DNA from: Phorcus lineatus
Taxonomy: Eukaryota > Mollusca > Gastropoda > Trochida > Trochidae
Length of the DNA stretch: 64,000 nt
Direction: 5' to 3'
NCBI GenBank assembly: GCA_921293015.1
Contig: OV121091.1
Location: 7,965,755 to 8,029,754, forward strand
Positions 22,110 to 33,745 of the stretch are shown piece after piece; positions within the stretch are counted from its first letter, which is position 1, and each line of letters opens with the position of its first letter. The translations under genes were made by a program, and so were the position numbers. The notes under the pieces are model-generated. The model worked only from the letters and a program-made list of their open reading frames with translations. It made no database searches and was not told where the DNA came from.

Positions 22110-23100
22110 ATTCCACATAGTTTCTCAGACATTATACAATGCATGAACGGTAAAGCTTAAATCAACAATGAAGTTATCTAATTAATCAGCCAGCCAGCCA
22201 GGCAAAGAGCAATAAAGCACAGCTGTCCTCGGAACAGGAAATGATAATACGGATATTATGTAAGAGATCGATCACATACGTTGTTTATAACACTTTAAGG
22301 AAGTTATGTAGTACTTGGAAAGTTTGGTCTAAACAGTCACTGTAATCTCGCTCTACTCCCATGTTTTCAGTTGACGAGCTGGAATAAACATTGTCAATTC
22401 ACTTCCTCTTTAATTCTGTTTTAATTGTATATGAGTTGTAAGTGGGCGTAAGGCACCTTACTGAAATAAAAGAATTGAAATATTTATTCGTAACTAGTGA
22501 GACAATTTTAAAGTGACACAGAGTATGTTTCAAAATTGTTTATGTCGCTTAATTAGTAACCAATATACCATGTGTCCTGCGTAAAGTTCAAGTCATGTCG
22601 AAATAATTGCATTTTCATCACTTAAATGCTAAAATTATGATATTTACTTATTTTCAATAATTATTGACAAAAGGCAATATACGGCAGTACGGCAAGGACA
22701 TGCTCCCCATTTAGTCGACCGATTGCAGGTGTTCTTACAGCAACATGTGATAGTAGAAAAGCTTGCCATTTTGGACTGCAGGCATCGTGTCACACGACAT
22801 TGTTTATAAACAGAGGAACGAAAATGAATCAGCCAATCAACGTTCGCATGTCGTAAAGGGGATTCCCCTGTCACAATGACCGCACCTCGCTTGGCCGGCG
22901 CACAGTCCGTGTCATGTGACCTTTCCCCCGGCTGGTCAATTAGGTCTGAAAGGCTAGGGTTGTTGTTTCCCTTTAATAACCCCAAGAGATTTACCGAGTG
23001 ACGTCACATAACACTCGCTTGTATTTATAGTCCGTGGTTAATAATCTCTAACTCTAACTAATAATTTAGTCTCCCAAATCATAACCATTAAGGAAACCCA
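22110..23100. other. no feature recognised
   Basis: A 113-codon minus-strand frame (22985-22644) has no recognisable domain and a composition unlike the real genes here. I treat the region as non-coding. Confidence 0.3.
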
Positions 23101-23861
23101 TTTCAGCCCTCGCTCTTAATATAACATTCCTGGGTATAAAACGCTACGACACGACCGGCCCAAAAACCAATCCTGGTCGAGCACATGGAGGTCTAGCAAT
23201 TTTTATCCAGGAAGATTTAAATTATAAAACCTTTCCGATAAATACTCCTAACTTAGAGGCACAAGCCATAACCATAACACATAAAAACCAAAATCTAACT
23301 ATTTATAATATTTATCATAGGGCTACTCAAAAATTTCAAAGAGAGGACCTTCTGGTCCTACAAAATTTATCCCCTAATCGCACAATCTTTTAGGGCGATT
23401 TTAACTCCCATCACCCCTCCTGGGGCTGTAAAGATAAGGCCGATGCCAGTGGAGAACTAATCGCCTACTAATGTACTACATAATCAAAACACTCCAACTA
23501 GGTACGCTTGGGGTCTTCAACGAATGTCCTCAATCAATTTAACTTTCAGCACCCCGGACATTGCTAGCCAGATTGAATGGGCGATCTTCGATGATCCGTG
23601 GGGAAGTGATCATTTCCCTATTTATATCACACTAAACCACTTCCTTCCAAATAAAACTCAGGATAAAAATTGCCCCCAAAATCCTAAATTCTCCTACAAC
23701 AAGGCTGACTGGGATAAATTCCAAAATTTTTGTGAACTCCTAAAACCAGCATACCTTGAAAATAACGACCCCCAAATTGTTTGCGACAAATTCACGAAAG
23801 CTATTATAAATGCTGCAAAACAATCTATTCCATTAACTAATCCTAAACCCTATACAGCCTC

Positions 23862-24080
23862 TGTTATATCCTTTTATGTTCTGGATGACATATAATTACT
23901 TGACTCAAGAGTGGATTTCATTCATGAGTTTTATTGACTGATAGTCAGTGCAACAGATTACCACTCCTGGTTTATACAAAAACTTAGACAGGCAAACTAA
24001 ACTGGACAGCAAGTGAGGGTTAATACAAAACTTTGAAATGGAACCGAAATAAGATTTAAAATTATTTGACAATATATTAC
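23862..24080. repeat. 219-bp solo LTR with 5-bp target duplication
   Basis: The segment begins TGTTATAT and ends ATATTACA (TG...CA with short inverted ends). It is flanked by GCCTC on both sides (23857-23861 and 24081-24085). It interrupts the LINE coding sequence, which resumes correctly after it. A 5-bp duplication with TG/CA ends is the signature of a solo LTR, or of a very short LTR-derived element. Confidence 0.75.
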
Positions 24081-25554
24081 AGCCTCAGTACCCTGGTGGA
24101 CTGAGGAAATAAAAACATCTCGCAAACTCCGCAAAACAGCTTTTAACAAAGCAAAACACGACATTTCTCACCTACCACACGCAAAACACCTCAAAAATAC
24201 AGTTCAAACACTCATTAAAGAAACAAATAAACAACACTGGGGAAACTTCTGTGAGGATCTGAATGGTAAAACAAACTCTAAACAAGTTTGGAATAAGCTC
24301 CGAGTCATTCGTGGCTGCAAACCCAGAAGTAAACTGCCACCTATAAATAACCACACCACACCTAAATCAAAGGCAAATGCTCTCGCAGAGCAGTTTGCTA
24401 ATGCTAGTAGCAACAACACCAACACGCCAAAAAATGGAAGGAAGAACTAATCATACCAATCCTTAAACCATGGGATCCTAATTCCTATAGGCCTATCTCT
24501 CTAACCTCTAATCTAAGTAAGGTAATGGAAGTGGTGGTAAAAAATCGCCTACAGCACCACCTAAACATTAACCCATTAAATGAGGACCAGAGTGGCTTCA
24601 CTCCAGGTAGCTCTACCCTAAACAATCTTGCTCGCTTCTAGCAAGAAATAAAAACCGGGCACTTACACAAACATTACACATTAGCAATCTTCCTGAATTT
24701 TTCCAAAGCTTTTGATATGGTGTGGCATAACGGCCTAATCCATAAACTCCTAAATAAAGGCCTAAATGGCAACATAATTTAATTTGCAGACGAGGGTGCC
24801 CTCTGGGTCCGTTGTACTAACCTTAAAACTTCTACAAAACTACTCCAGTCTGCATTAAATAAGGTCGACCAATGGGCCAACCGATGGGGATTTAAACTAA
24901 ATGCGGGAAAAACCACTGGAGTAGTATTTAAACATGAAAAATGTGCCCTATTTCCCCAAACTTATATCTTAAAAATAACAAAATCAATTTCCTAAAACAA
25001 ACCAAATTTCTAGTGCTAATCTTTGACGAACATCTCTCATGCGATGCCCACGTCCAAGATCTAATCACTAGGTGCACAAAGGACCTTAATGTCCTGCGTG
25101 CCACCTCCTGCACAAGCTGGGGTGCAAATAAGCAAACCCTAATCAACCTATATATATATATCCCTTATTAAGTCCCAATTGGACTACGGCACCCCCATTT
25201 ATAATACTCTCAACACCAAACTTACTGCTTAGCTTAATTCTATACAATACCAATCACTTAAACTAGCAACACGCACACAACACAGAACCTCCCTAGAAGC
25301 GCTTCAAGCCCTAACAGGTGAAATACCCTTCAAACTCAGAAGGGACCAACTCACCTTAAACTTCTGGCTTCGAAGGATACACAAATTTCCAATCTCCTAA
25401 ACTCTAAATTATCTAAACGCAAAACGGCATACACAAGGAAATACCCTCTCACATCTCCAATATCTCTACGCATAACAAACCTCATCAACCAAGCAAACCT
25501 CAACCACATCTCACTCCCACAAAACAACATCCAACAATACTTCACACCGCAACT

Positions 25555-25579
25555 CCCCCCCCCCCCCCCCCCCCCCCCC
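25555..25579. repeat. 25-base C homopolymer
   Basis: An uninterrupted run of 25 C lies inside the LINE remnant, in an AACAATACTTCACACCGCAACT...CTGCATTAACC context. Its length may be inexact because long homopolymers are often miscounted. Confidence 0.9.
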
Positions 25580-26917
25580 TGCATTAACCTGCATTTCATC
25601 AAAATCACAAGCGAACACAACCCACTACACGCTAAATCAACTACACTTCAATACATACAAGACAACTGGAATGTTCGGTGCCACATATACACCGACGGAT
25701 CCAAGGATCCTGAGGCACGCACCACAGCCTTCGGCTACCACATACAGAACACACACCACACACCCACATTACACAAGCTGCCTAATGACCAATCCGTCTT
25801 CACGGCGGAACTTATGGCTATTTTGGCAGCTCTTCAAAATCCAATAATGCTCAACCATCCTAAAATTTTATTAATCCTTTCAGACTCACTTAGTTGGCTG
25901 GAAGCACTTAAATCTTAATCTACCAAAAACCGCGCTGGCATAATATTTCAAATACTACATACTATACAACTACTTAACCATCAGGGTGAAACCATAAAAC
26001 TTTTCTGGGTTCCTGCTTACGTCGGCGTTTTCAGCAAGGAAATAGCCAACAGAGCAGCAAAAGAGGGCCTAAAACTAATTACCATTACACATCCACTCCC
26101 ACACTCTAAACAAGAGGTTAAACGCCTCGCTAAACTACACATCAGGGCCGTATTGCATAAACAATACACTAATTCTACTATTGCTAAACACACCAAAACA
26201 CCTCTCCCCAAACCACTCGCTATATTCAAAACATACAGCAAAAACACAAACATAGATAGGGCAATCACTAAACTCCAAACAGGACACATACAACTAAACG
26301 CAAAAACACAACAGACCAGACACAAGCATCCCACATGTCCACACTGCAAACAAACAGAAACAATCACCCATATACTCACACAATGTACACACTACAATAC
26401 ACACAGCAAAACCCTAAACACCACTCTCTCACAACACATCCTCAACCCACACAACAAACCACAAATATTACATGCTCTAGGCAAATACATCAAAGATACG
26501 GGCCTTCTGGCTCGTATCTAAATACCTCATAATCATATACCATAAATTAACCCCCACCCTCCTCCACCCTCCCCCATCCCCAGACCCCTTCCTTCTCCCC
26601 CTCTCTACTAAACATATCATTCAAAATTTCAAAATTTCAAAATTACCCCTTTAGGAACTTGGCTCAAAATTTACCACTTTTTAAACAATTTTGGAACTAT
26701 ACAAAAGGTCCTAACGGACACAAGTGCGAAATCAGCTGTGCTGGAAGCGCTTGTAAAATCTCCAACCTCATCATCATCATCAATCTCTAACCTTGCCACG
26801 CGGCCAGCTCTGCACGTGAATTAAGTTATATTTATATTTGATTCACTCAACTTTGATAGCAGATAAATATATAACAGTCTATTTGTACAACATGAACTTA
26901 AGGCATCAATTTCTGTT

Positions 26918-27120
26918 GTTTTAGCAATACAGTGGTCTAATTGGTGCCCATTTGTGACTGATTGCTGTTAACATGAATGACTCAATGTCAAACTCATGCC
27001 ACGCTGTCAGATAAACGTATCCACCGAGTTCAGTCTTTTATGAATAACGTTGTAGGATACACTGATATTTTGGTTTTACAAGGATTTTGCTGGAATATTT
27101 ATTTCTTTATATCAGGTTAG
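26918..27120 (+). repeat. copy of a dispersed exon-like repeat
   Basis: From TGTTGTTTTAGC to a TATATCAGGTTAG end, the block runs parallel to 51835-52020 with moderate identity. The most alike part is taacg...ttttgctggaatattt...tatcagg. Both end in a CAG|GT splice-donor-like junction. I cannot name a gene. Confidence 0.35.
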
Positions 27121-27151
27121 TCATTTTCAAGTTTATAAGAAACGATGTATA

Positions 27152-27774
27152 CAGCTGCATACCGAAAGTTTGTTCACTTACCACTGAATCGTAGTGCAAA
27201 TATTATGTAATTTGGGTTTCGTTTCAACGTCAATAGAATAACTTCAGTAAGTCTGACAATGGATCACTCACTGTCCATGTATGAAATAGCCATTCTTGAA
27301 CTCATTTTGGCATTGTCTGGTCACTCGTGCAAAAATTCGAATTTTGGCATACTGATATGGACAGAAGGGGTCACATTTTCGAAATTTCGATTTTGTTAAA
27401 TGTCGAATAAAATTTTCCATATCGACTCTCTGAGATTAAAACCAACATAATCACATTGAATTTTTGCTAAGGAAAAAACCTGACTAGAAGAAGAAGTTGA
27501 TAACTTATAAAGGATTTTATGGAGAAAAATAAAAATTAGTGTTTTCGGAATTTTGACCCCTGGTCACTTCAATGACCTGCCAAAAGTGTTACGGTTAGTT
27601 GTGGGGTACGATAAAGCTTTGCCTTAAAGAAGAATGAATTCGCCTATGTGTATTGAAAATTCAATATTATACTATTCTGTTTCGCAACGCTACGATACCT
27701 CAAAGGCATCTCAAATTACATGATAATTGCACTAGTATATTCAGGTATGTGAACAAACTTTTGGCATGCAGCTG
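27152..27774. mobile_element. 623-bp MITE with CAGCTGCAT termini, TA duplication
   Basis: The left end CAGCTGCATACCGAAAGTTT and the right end (complement CAGCTGCATGCCAAAAGTTT) form inverted repeats of about 30 bp with few mismatches. TA flanks both (27150-27151 and 27775-27776). The type is Tc1/mariner-like. No coding capacity is present. Confidence 0.75.
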
Positions 27775-28252
27775 TAAGTAGTATTTTTAACTCGAATCTC
27801 TATTACTTTCACTGAAACTCGCTTAATATTCATTTTATTTCTTTCTGAAAAACACATATTGGCAAAATATATATGTACATTTTATCATTTCAATATTGTT
27901 ATTAACATTTTTTAAATCTAACAACGAATGCTTTTGTTTGCCAATTAATTGTTTTCCTCTGTTTACATCGATTCAATGTTTAACACTTTTAGAAATGCAG
28001 AAAACTATGAATTTGAATACTTTCTTTTTTCGATATAATGGGGGACAATTATTCATCAAATGTACATTTAAATCATTCTTCGTATGCAATTTTATATTCA
28101 ATGACTTGTAAATGATGAGAGATAAACCCGAGCCAGTACATCAAGTAAACCTATTTAAAGTTAGATTTTCTATGCAGGTACAACAAGTATATAAAATGAT
28201 TTAAAAACACATTTCATATTCAAACTTCACATCTGCATAAGAATATTATTAT

Positions 28253-28265
28253 GTATATATATATA

Positions 28266-28297
<32 letters not shown>

Positions 28298-28299
28298 TG
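28253..28299. repeat. (TA)n microsatellite
   Basis: A TA dinucleotide tract broken once (tatatatta) lies directly outside the left target duplication of the Polinton. Confidence 0.9.
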
Positions 28300-28309
28300 T
28301 CGTTATTAC

Positions 28310-28578
28310 GGGTTTAGGTGTTTTCGTAGACACTGTGGGTTCGTAGACACAAATGTCGGTGGGTTCGTAGACAGATTGACGGTTGGTTCGTAGTCACTTT
28401 GAAAAATGGTAATAATATAACATGTAAGATAATTAATGATGGGATATTAATGGTATCGTAGATTTAACAAAATCAGTAGATGTAAAAGGGGGTTTCTGGA
28501 CCAAGGGAAATTTTTAATGTATTGCTAATGTATGAAATACATTAAAAAGGTTTTTTTTTAGACGCACGTATTTTTTAA
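28310..28578 (+). repeat. Polinton left TIR, outer part
   Basis: It begins GGGTTTAGGTGTTTTCGTAGACA and contains three to four iterations of a TTCGTAGACA motif, then a TTTTTAATGTAT-rich stretch. The complement of 53144-53603 matches it, except that the right copy has about 170 extra bp. It is cut at TTAA (28575-28578) by the piggyBac, and the TIR resumes at 34239. Confidence 0.85.
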
Positions 28579-28849
28579 CCCTTCCGTTGCTGAATATTAT
28601 TTTGACCAGTTTTGCCCCCGTGGCTGAATTTTCCAGCACTCGCCTCGCTACGGTAATAACGCAATTAGCCCCTGTGGCTGAATTATTTCGCACCGCGAGT
28701 CGCGGCTGTTTTTTCGATAAATGGTGTATTCACATGGCGGATTACGGATGAAACTGACCGTTCGATACAAAAGTAGCCCGCCAATCCCGTACACAAATGA
28801 ACGATCTTTATCCGACACTTTGAATGAAATTTTTATCCTACCTAGAACG

Positions 28850-30110
28850 GTTTCTATTGCAATATGAAGATTGTCTTTATTTAGAGTTACGGAAAATCCT
28901 TAAATATAATCGCACAATTAATTTTTTTATATGGAATTGAAGATACATTATTCCTCTTTACGATGATATATATCTTTTTACAATGCGACCTCTAGTTAGA
29001 TTTCTACAATTATCTAAAGATTGTCTTTATTTCCGGCTGAATAAAATCCCTAATACTTAGCGCGCATACATGTATTATATATGGAATTGTAGACAATTTA
29101 TTCTTCTTTATGATGATAAAAGATTGTTAGAAAATGTCACCCTGTTCAAAAGATATACGCCGCGAAAGATGGTTGGGGGTACCCCGAGGATGCTCCGACA
29201 TAACGGGATTTTTAGCCAGAACTAATTCTCCCTTGGGCAGTCTGGCATCGGTACGCTAATTAGTACCGTTATACCCCCGGTGCACCCCCGAGGCACCAGC
29301 ACCACCATGCGAGTGCCAGTGTTCTAAGCACCAGCGTTGCTTCCTGCTGTACCGAACCTCTCGGCGCGTGCAGTCACACGCGGGCGAACATTCCGAGATA
29401 ATAAAATCAATCATTCTATACGCACGCCGCATCGTTATTTCTTGCTGCGCATGTACAAATTATACATGGAAATAAAGATAAATCTTTCGTCCTTACGACT
29501 GTGAAAAAAAAATGAAAAGGTGCCAACTGGTTCAAAAGATATGAAAAACGAAAGAGTGATACCCTCAACTACTTGAAAACAAATTTTGATAAGCGTTCTA
29601 TTTGCGACACCAGTCGCATCATCCACCGCATCGTTATTATTGACTGCGCATATGCATATTATACATGGAATTAAAAACAATTATATTCCCTTGAAATAGG
29701 TGAAAAAAATATAAAAAAGTATAAAATAGTTCGGGAGATATGAACCGCGAAAGAGCGACACCTTCAACTACTTGAAAATAGATTTTGACAATCGTTTTAT
29801 TTGCGACATTTGTCGCAGCACTCGCCGCACCATTTTTATTAATTGCGCACATGCATATTATACATGGAATTAAAGATCATTCTTTCCGCTTGAGAAAGGT
29901 GGAAAAAAATTTAAAAAGTGCCAAATAGTTCGGGAGATATGAACCGTTAAAGAGGGGTACCCTCAGACATTTGGGGGAAAAAATTGATAATTGCGACATT
30001 TCTCGCATTATTTGCCGCTTCTTTATTATGTGTTGCGCACATACACATTTCATAATGAATCAAAGCCAGTTCTTTTCCCTTTACGATGATGTAAAAAGTA
30101 TGAAGTTTCG
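28850..30110. repeat. piggyBac internal ~190-bp repeats, left array
   Basis: Units recur around 28860, 29020, 29435, 29630, 29835 and 30023. Each has a TTGCGCACATG-like stretch, a TATACATGGAATTAAAGA stretch, a pyrimidine run and then a gatgtgaa/gatgatataaa stretch. From 29435 onwards the units are tandem, at about 190-200 bp, with a CCGCGAAAGAG...ACCCTCAACTACTTG block and a TTTGCGAC...CGC block. Confidence 0.7.
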
Positions 30111-30348
30111 CCACCCGATTCTAAGAAAACAAATTGCGAAAGATCGGGGGTAGGTTCGTGATGCGGCTCGTATCGAACGTCCAGTGACAGCTCACATTGA
30201 CTTTCTCTGTCTCTTTTACGACTTAAAAAAAAGATTATTTTATTGACAATCAGTATTTTATATTACACTTATTCACCTTATTGATGTGAAGAATAAACTT
30301 TATAAGGAGAGTAACGCTCATCCACACTTCTGCTTCTTTCTTCTTTCT

Positions 30349-32343
30349 TCAATCTTCTTTATTATCCCCCTCATTTTCCTTCTCTGACATCAAACTGATA
30401 TAAGCTTTAGTGCAATCTTGTGACGTGTGATAAATTCTGAAACATGGTGCTGCACATAGAGCCACATTACACTCGATACATTCGAAAGAAGATTCTTTGC
30501 CTACCCTTTTCTTCTTTCGAACTGGCTGATTTGTTTCTTCGAATTCCCTTCGACGAAGTTCTCTATTCGCTTTGGAGCAAACAACACACATGCGTGTTAG
30601 GTTTTTCTTCTTTCCAACAGGCTGAATCTTTGATGGAAAGTGACGACCATGGAGTCGCAAGACACTATCGTCGCTCGTGCTCGGCCGGCCGCGAGGACGT
30701 CTGCGCAGGGAGGGCACTTTTTCTGTTTCGGCGAAGGTGATCATATGCTGCACCAAATCTTTTCTAAATTGACGGCTTGTTTTCAAAGGTTTGTCTTCTG
30801 AGAATTCTTTATAGATAATGTAAGAATTCAACATGGCAACGTTCAACACATGAAACCACACGCGCTTCCACCATTTAAGAGTTTTCATTTTGAACGGGGT
30901 GTACGACAGCATCTGGTCGGCCCGATCCACACCTCCCATATATTTGTTGTATTCGTGCACAATACGTGGTCTCGTATTTGCTTCCCCAGTCACTCGGTTC
31001 TTCTTTCCTGTCTCTACAATTTCGGCGTCTTCTACGGTTGACATGAGCAACACTGACTTCCTGTCCTCATACCGCAAAACGAGTAGGTCTTGATTGTGAT
31101 AGATTGTCATATCCCCTTTCTTCTGATTCTTCTGTGCCTTCTTTAGCTTTTCAGGAATGCCTTTGCGATTTCCTCTCAAAGTTCCCGTCGCACCAGTTCC
31201 CATTTCCCACAAGTTTATATACAATGCCACCGAGGAATAGAAATTGTCCATGAACACATGATACCCTTTCCCAGCATATTCCTTCACCAAGTCCATGACG
31301 AGATCATACGTTTTCCCACCAACAGAAACAGCTTCATTTGTTTTTCCAGTGTAGAGTTTGAACTTGCAAACATAACCATTTGTTGAGTCGCACAACATGT
31401 AGGCCTTTATCCCATACTTTTTCGGCTTGTCGGGATTATATACTTTGAAACTCAGATTGCCTTTCCAAGGCACCAACCCTTCGTCAACACAAATGTTTTG
31501 ATGCGGCTTATAAACTCTGGAAAAACGATGCACGATGCGTTGGTACAGATAGCCAAGTTTATTCATTGGTGAAAAATGCGGAGTGTTTCGTCCCGGCATT
31601 AGGTTGTTATCATTCAAATGTAGATACGTTAGCAGTAGCCAGAACCTGTCGCGGGGCATGCACTTGGAAAAGAAGGGCGTCGACGTAACATCACTTGTTG
31701 ACCAATACTCAGAAAAGTTTCTCTGTACAACCAGAGACATTGCTATTGTCATTGCAATGAATACTTTCATTTCTTCGGCATTCGTATCATACCAGTGCCT
31801 CAACCGTGAACAGGGTTTCAGAACCTTATCATCGACCTGTTGGTGGAAGTATCTGTTGGTTTCTGCTGCCAATGATCCATAATCATCTTCATGAAAAAAC
31901 AGTCCGAAAAAGTCTACAGGTTGCGGGTTATCAGGCAATTCTATAAACCGTCCTAATCCCGTTGCGCCAGTAAAATGCAAGTCGACACGTCCACGTTGCC
32001 TCGGCCCCTCTTCCCAGCGATCCATAAAATTATCTTGGTCATCAAAATGTGTGTCCATTTCATTATATTGCTCGTCAAAGCCACTGAACTCTTCCTCTGT
32101 GGAAGTACCAGCCGTAGCAGTTTCACCCGTACCAGCTAATATGTCTCTTGCAATGTTTCTTATTTCTTGATCACTATCAATGTCACTTTCACTATCACTG
32201 TCACTGTCACTGTCACTATCACTCTCATCAGTTGATTCCATATCAGAAGCTTCATCGGCATGGACCTCGTTGATGAAGTCGTCGTCGCTAGACGTGGACG
32301 GACCTTCCCAACTCCTGGTTCGCGGCCTCCTGGCCTTAGGCAT
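30349..32343 (-). CDS. piggyBac transposase (664 aa, intact)
   Basis: The protein cuts and pastes the surrounding element at TTAA sites. The N-terminal ~110 residues are acidic and include a Ser-Asp repeat (residues 41-58), followed by the DDE_Tnp_1_7 domain. The catalytic aspartates are D287 (ICVDEGLVPWKG), D366 (VFMDNFYSS) and D473 (GGVDRADQ), all present. A C-terminal cysteine-rich domain (C586, C589, C622, C625, C630, C634, with H639 and C644) is the part that binds the element ends. The ATG at 32343 gives a normal length for the family. There are no stops, unlike its Polinton host, which suggests recent insertion and possible activity. Confidence 0.95.
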   Translation of the reverse strand: MPKARRPRTRSWEGPSTSSDDDFINEVHADEASDMESTDESDSDSDSDSDSESDIDSDQEIRNIARDILAGTGETATAGTSTEEEFSGFDEQYNEMDTHFDDQDNFMDRWEEGPRQRGRVDLHFTGATGLGRFIELPDNPQPVDFFGLFFHEDDYGSLAAETNRYFHQQVDDKVLKPCSRLRHWYDTNAEEMKVFIAMTIAMSLVVQRNFSEYWSTSDVTSTPFFSKCMPRDRFWLLLTYLHLNDNNLMPGRNTPHFSPMNKLGYLYQRIVHRFSRVYKPHQNICVDEGLVPWKGNLSFKVYNPDKPKKYGIKAYMLCDSTNGYVCKFKLYTGKTNEAVSVGGKTYDLVMDLVKEYAGKGYHVFMDNFYSSVALYINLWEMGTGATGTLRGNRKGIPEKLKKAQKNQKKGDMTIYHNQDLLVLRYEDRKSVLLMSTVEDAEIVETGKKNRVTGEANTRPRIVHEYNKYMGGVDRADQMLSYTPFKMKTLKWWKRVWFHVLNVAMLNSYIIYKEFSEDKPLKTSRQFRKDLVQHMITFAETEKVPSLRRRPRGRPSTSDDSVLRLHGRHFPSKIQPVGKKKNLTRMCVVCSKANRELRRREFEETNQPVRKKKRVGKESSFECIECNVALCAAPCFRIYHTSQDCTKAYISLMSEKENEGDNKED

Positions 32344-32539
32344 CTTTCACATCAATCTGTAAATGATTGAAAATAATTTAGGCACACGCAAGATATAAAA
32401 ACATCAACACATGACCTGTTGTACAGAGAAATTCAATGTGAGCTTCATGGACATTCAATTGCCACATTTTGTAAGTGTTTGAAACAAATTTGCCGTTGGG
32501 CGCCTTTGGCGCCAGCGGTCATCAATAATCCGGACATTT

Positions 32540-32715
32540 TCTAATTGTCCTGGCGAAAGCCGGACATTTTGTTTCACGATTTGCAAAAATAACAAATCAG
32601 GACAAATTCTAACATTGCTGGACAATTTCTAACTTTCGGACAACTTTTCACAATCCAGCCGAACAAGTTCTAATGTCGCCGGACACTTTCTAACTTTTGG
32701 ACGACTTTTCACAAT
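32540..32715. repeat. GGACA-rich short tandem repeat upstream of transposase
   Basis: A ~65-bp unit with GGAC[A/C]ATTTCTAACTTTCGGAC and AACTTTTCACAATCC is present twice (about 32615-32665 and 32680-32720), with degenerate GGACA/AGGACA relatives before them. It lies 5' of the transposase start, so it could be part of its promoter region. Confidence 0.5.
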
Positions 32716-32899
32716 CCCGCCGAAGGTGCCGATGGCACCGACGGCCGCCGACGTTGTATCAACATTATCAACCCTGATGCCGCCTTCTGACTCCTATGCA
32801 ACGAGCCGGCGAGTCGCGAACAACTGCCTTCTACGTCAGGAAAGTTCTGATTGTCAGTTGTGGATTACAAAAGTTTTTCAACTTTTGACTTCTCTTCCG

Positions 32900-33745
32900 A
32901 GAATGATAGGTTCTTGTGCCTTTATTTTTGTGTGCGCATGTATGATCAATATATTGAAATGAAGAACAACGTTCCGTCTTTATTTAGACGTAATATTTAT
33001 CAAAATCCGCCAAGTGGTATAGAAAATATCGAGTGCCAAAGAAAGGTACATGAAAATCGAACTTCAGATCACATGAAAAGAACCCTTTGTGCGGCGCTTG
33101 CTGCATCGTCGTTTGTTTTAGCGCATGTACATTTTATATATCACTTTGTAGACAATTTATTCCTCTTGATAATGATATAAATGGTTTTGAAATGTGTCAT
33201 TTGTACACGGGGATATGAAGTGCCAAAGTTTCCCTATTTGCGTCACTAACGGAATTGCGAAGTGCGAAAGTTGTTCTTTTTACGGCACTTGTTGAGTCTT
33301 TATTTATTTGCGCGCATAATAATTGATATAGGGAATTAGAGACAATTCATTTGTCTTTATAGTGATGTAAAATTCAACAAAATCTTTTTCACGGTGTAAA
33401 AGAAATTCATTGTGAAAGAAAGGCACATGAAAATCGCGCTTCAGATCACATGATAAGGAAGTCGGCAAAATTACCTTTTTGTGCGGCGCTTGCTGTATCT
33501 TTATGAATTGTTGCGCATGTACACATTTTACATGGGATTAAAGACAATCTTTTTCTCTATCTTGTGATATAAAAAATGTCAAAATATGTTGAGCACATCA
33601 TGAGAAAATTGGTGTGACAAAACAGTGTAAAACTAAAAATATATAAAAATCACCTTTTTTGCGGCACATGCGGTATCTTTATTTCACGAGGCGCACATAT
33701 GTTTTTTACATCGAATTAAAGACATTTTTTTTCTCTTTCAAATGA
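32900..33745. repeat. piggyBac internal ~190-bp repeats, right array
   Basis: The same kind of unit as on the left, in the same orientation, recurs near 32920, 33110, 33300, 33500 and 33680. The units share GCGCATGTACA...ATTAAAGACAAT plus a pyrimidine tract, with a GTGCGGCGCTTGCTG element between units. Confidence 0.65.

Larger units (their letters stand above)
23105..26520 (+). pseudogene. LINE ORF2: endonuclease, RT and RNase H remnants
   Basis: The endonuclease part has GGLAIFIQEDLNYK and, after a stop, GDFNSHHPSWGCKD. A frame at 23524-23895 continues with IEWAIFDDPWGSDHFPIYI. RT pieces include YRPISLTSNLSKVMEV, EDQSGFTPGSSTLNNL (frameshifted) and LNFSKAFDMVWHNGL. The YADD region is damaged (24785 on). 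RNase H shows IYTDGSKDPEA, VFTAELMAILAAL and LLILSDSLSWLEAL, then a stop. The last frame (26153-26521) ends with CPHCKQTETITHILTQC. Numerous stops, frameshifts and a solo LTR interrupt it. Confidence 0.7.
23105..26790 (+). mobile_element. I-like LINE with RNase H domain, decayed
   Basis: In order on the plus strand there are endonuclease remnants (23105-23900), a charged linker after the solo LTR (24087-24440), RT fragments (24450-25200) and an RNase H domain (25680-26080) with a C-terminal knuckle (26330-26400). The 3' end has the CCTAACGGACACAAG...GCTTGTAAAATC pattern and a short (ATC)n tail ending near 26785. An RNase H domain after RT is characteristic of the I group of LINEs. Confidence 0.75.

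Noticed and set aside
22644..22985. 113-codon minus-strand ORF as a gene
   Set aside because: There is no domain, no splice or promoter context, and the composition is unlike the real genes here.
25351..25620. 89-codon minus-strand ORF
   Set aside because: It runs through the C homopolymer (a glycine run) in antisense to the LINE; it is a shadow frame.
30444..31882. Several plus-strand ORFs opposite the transposase
   Set aside because: They are antisense shadows of the intact piggyBac gene.
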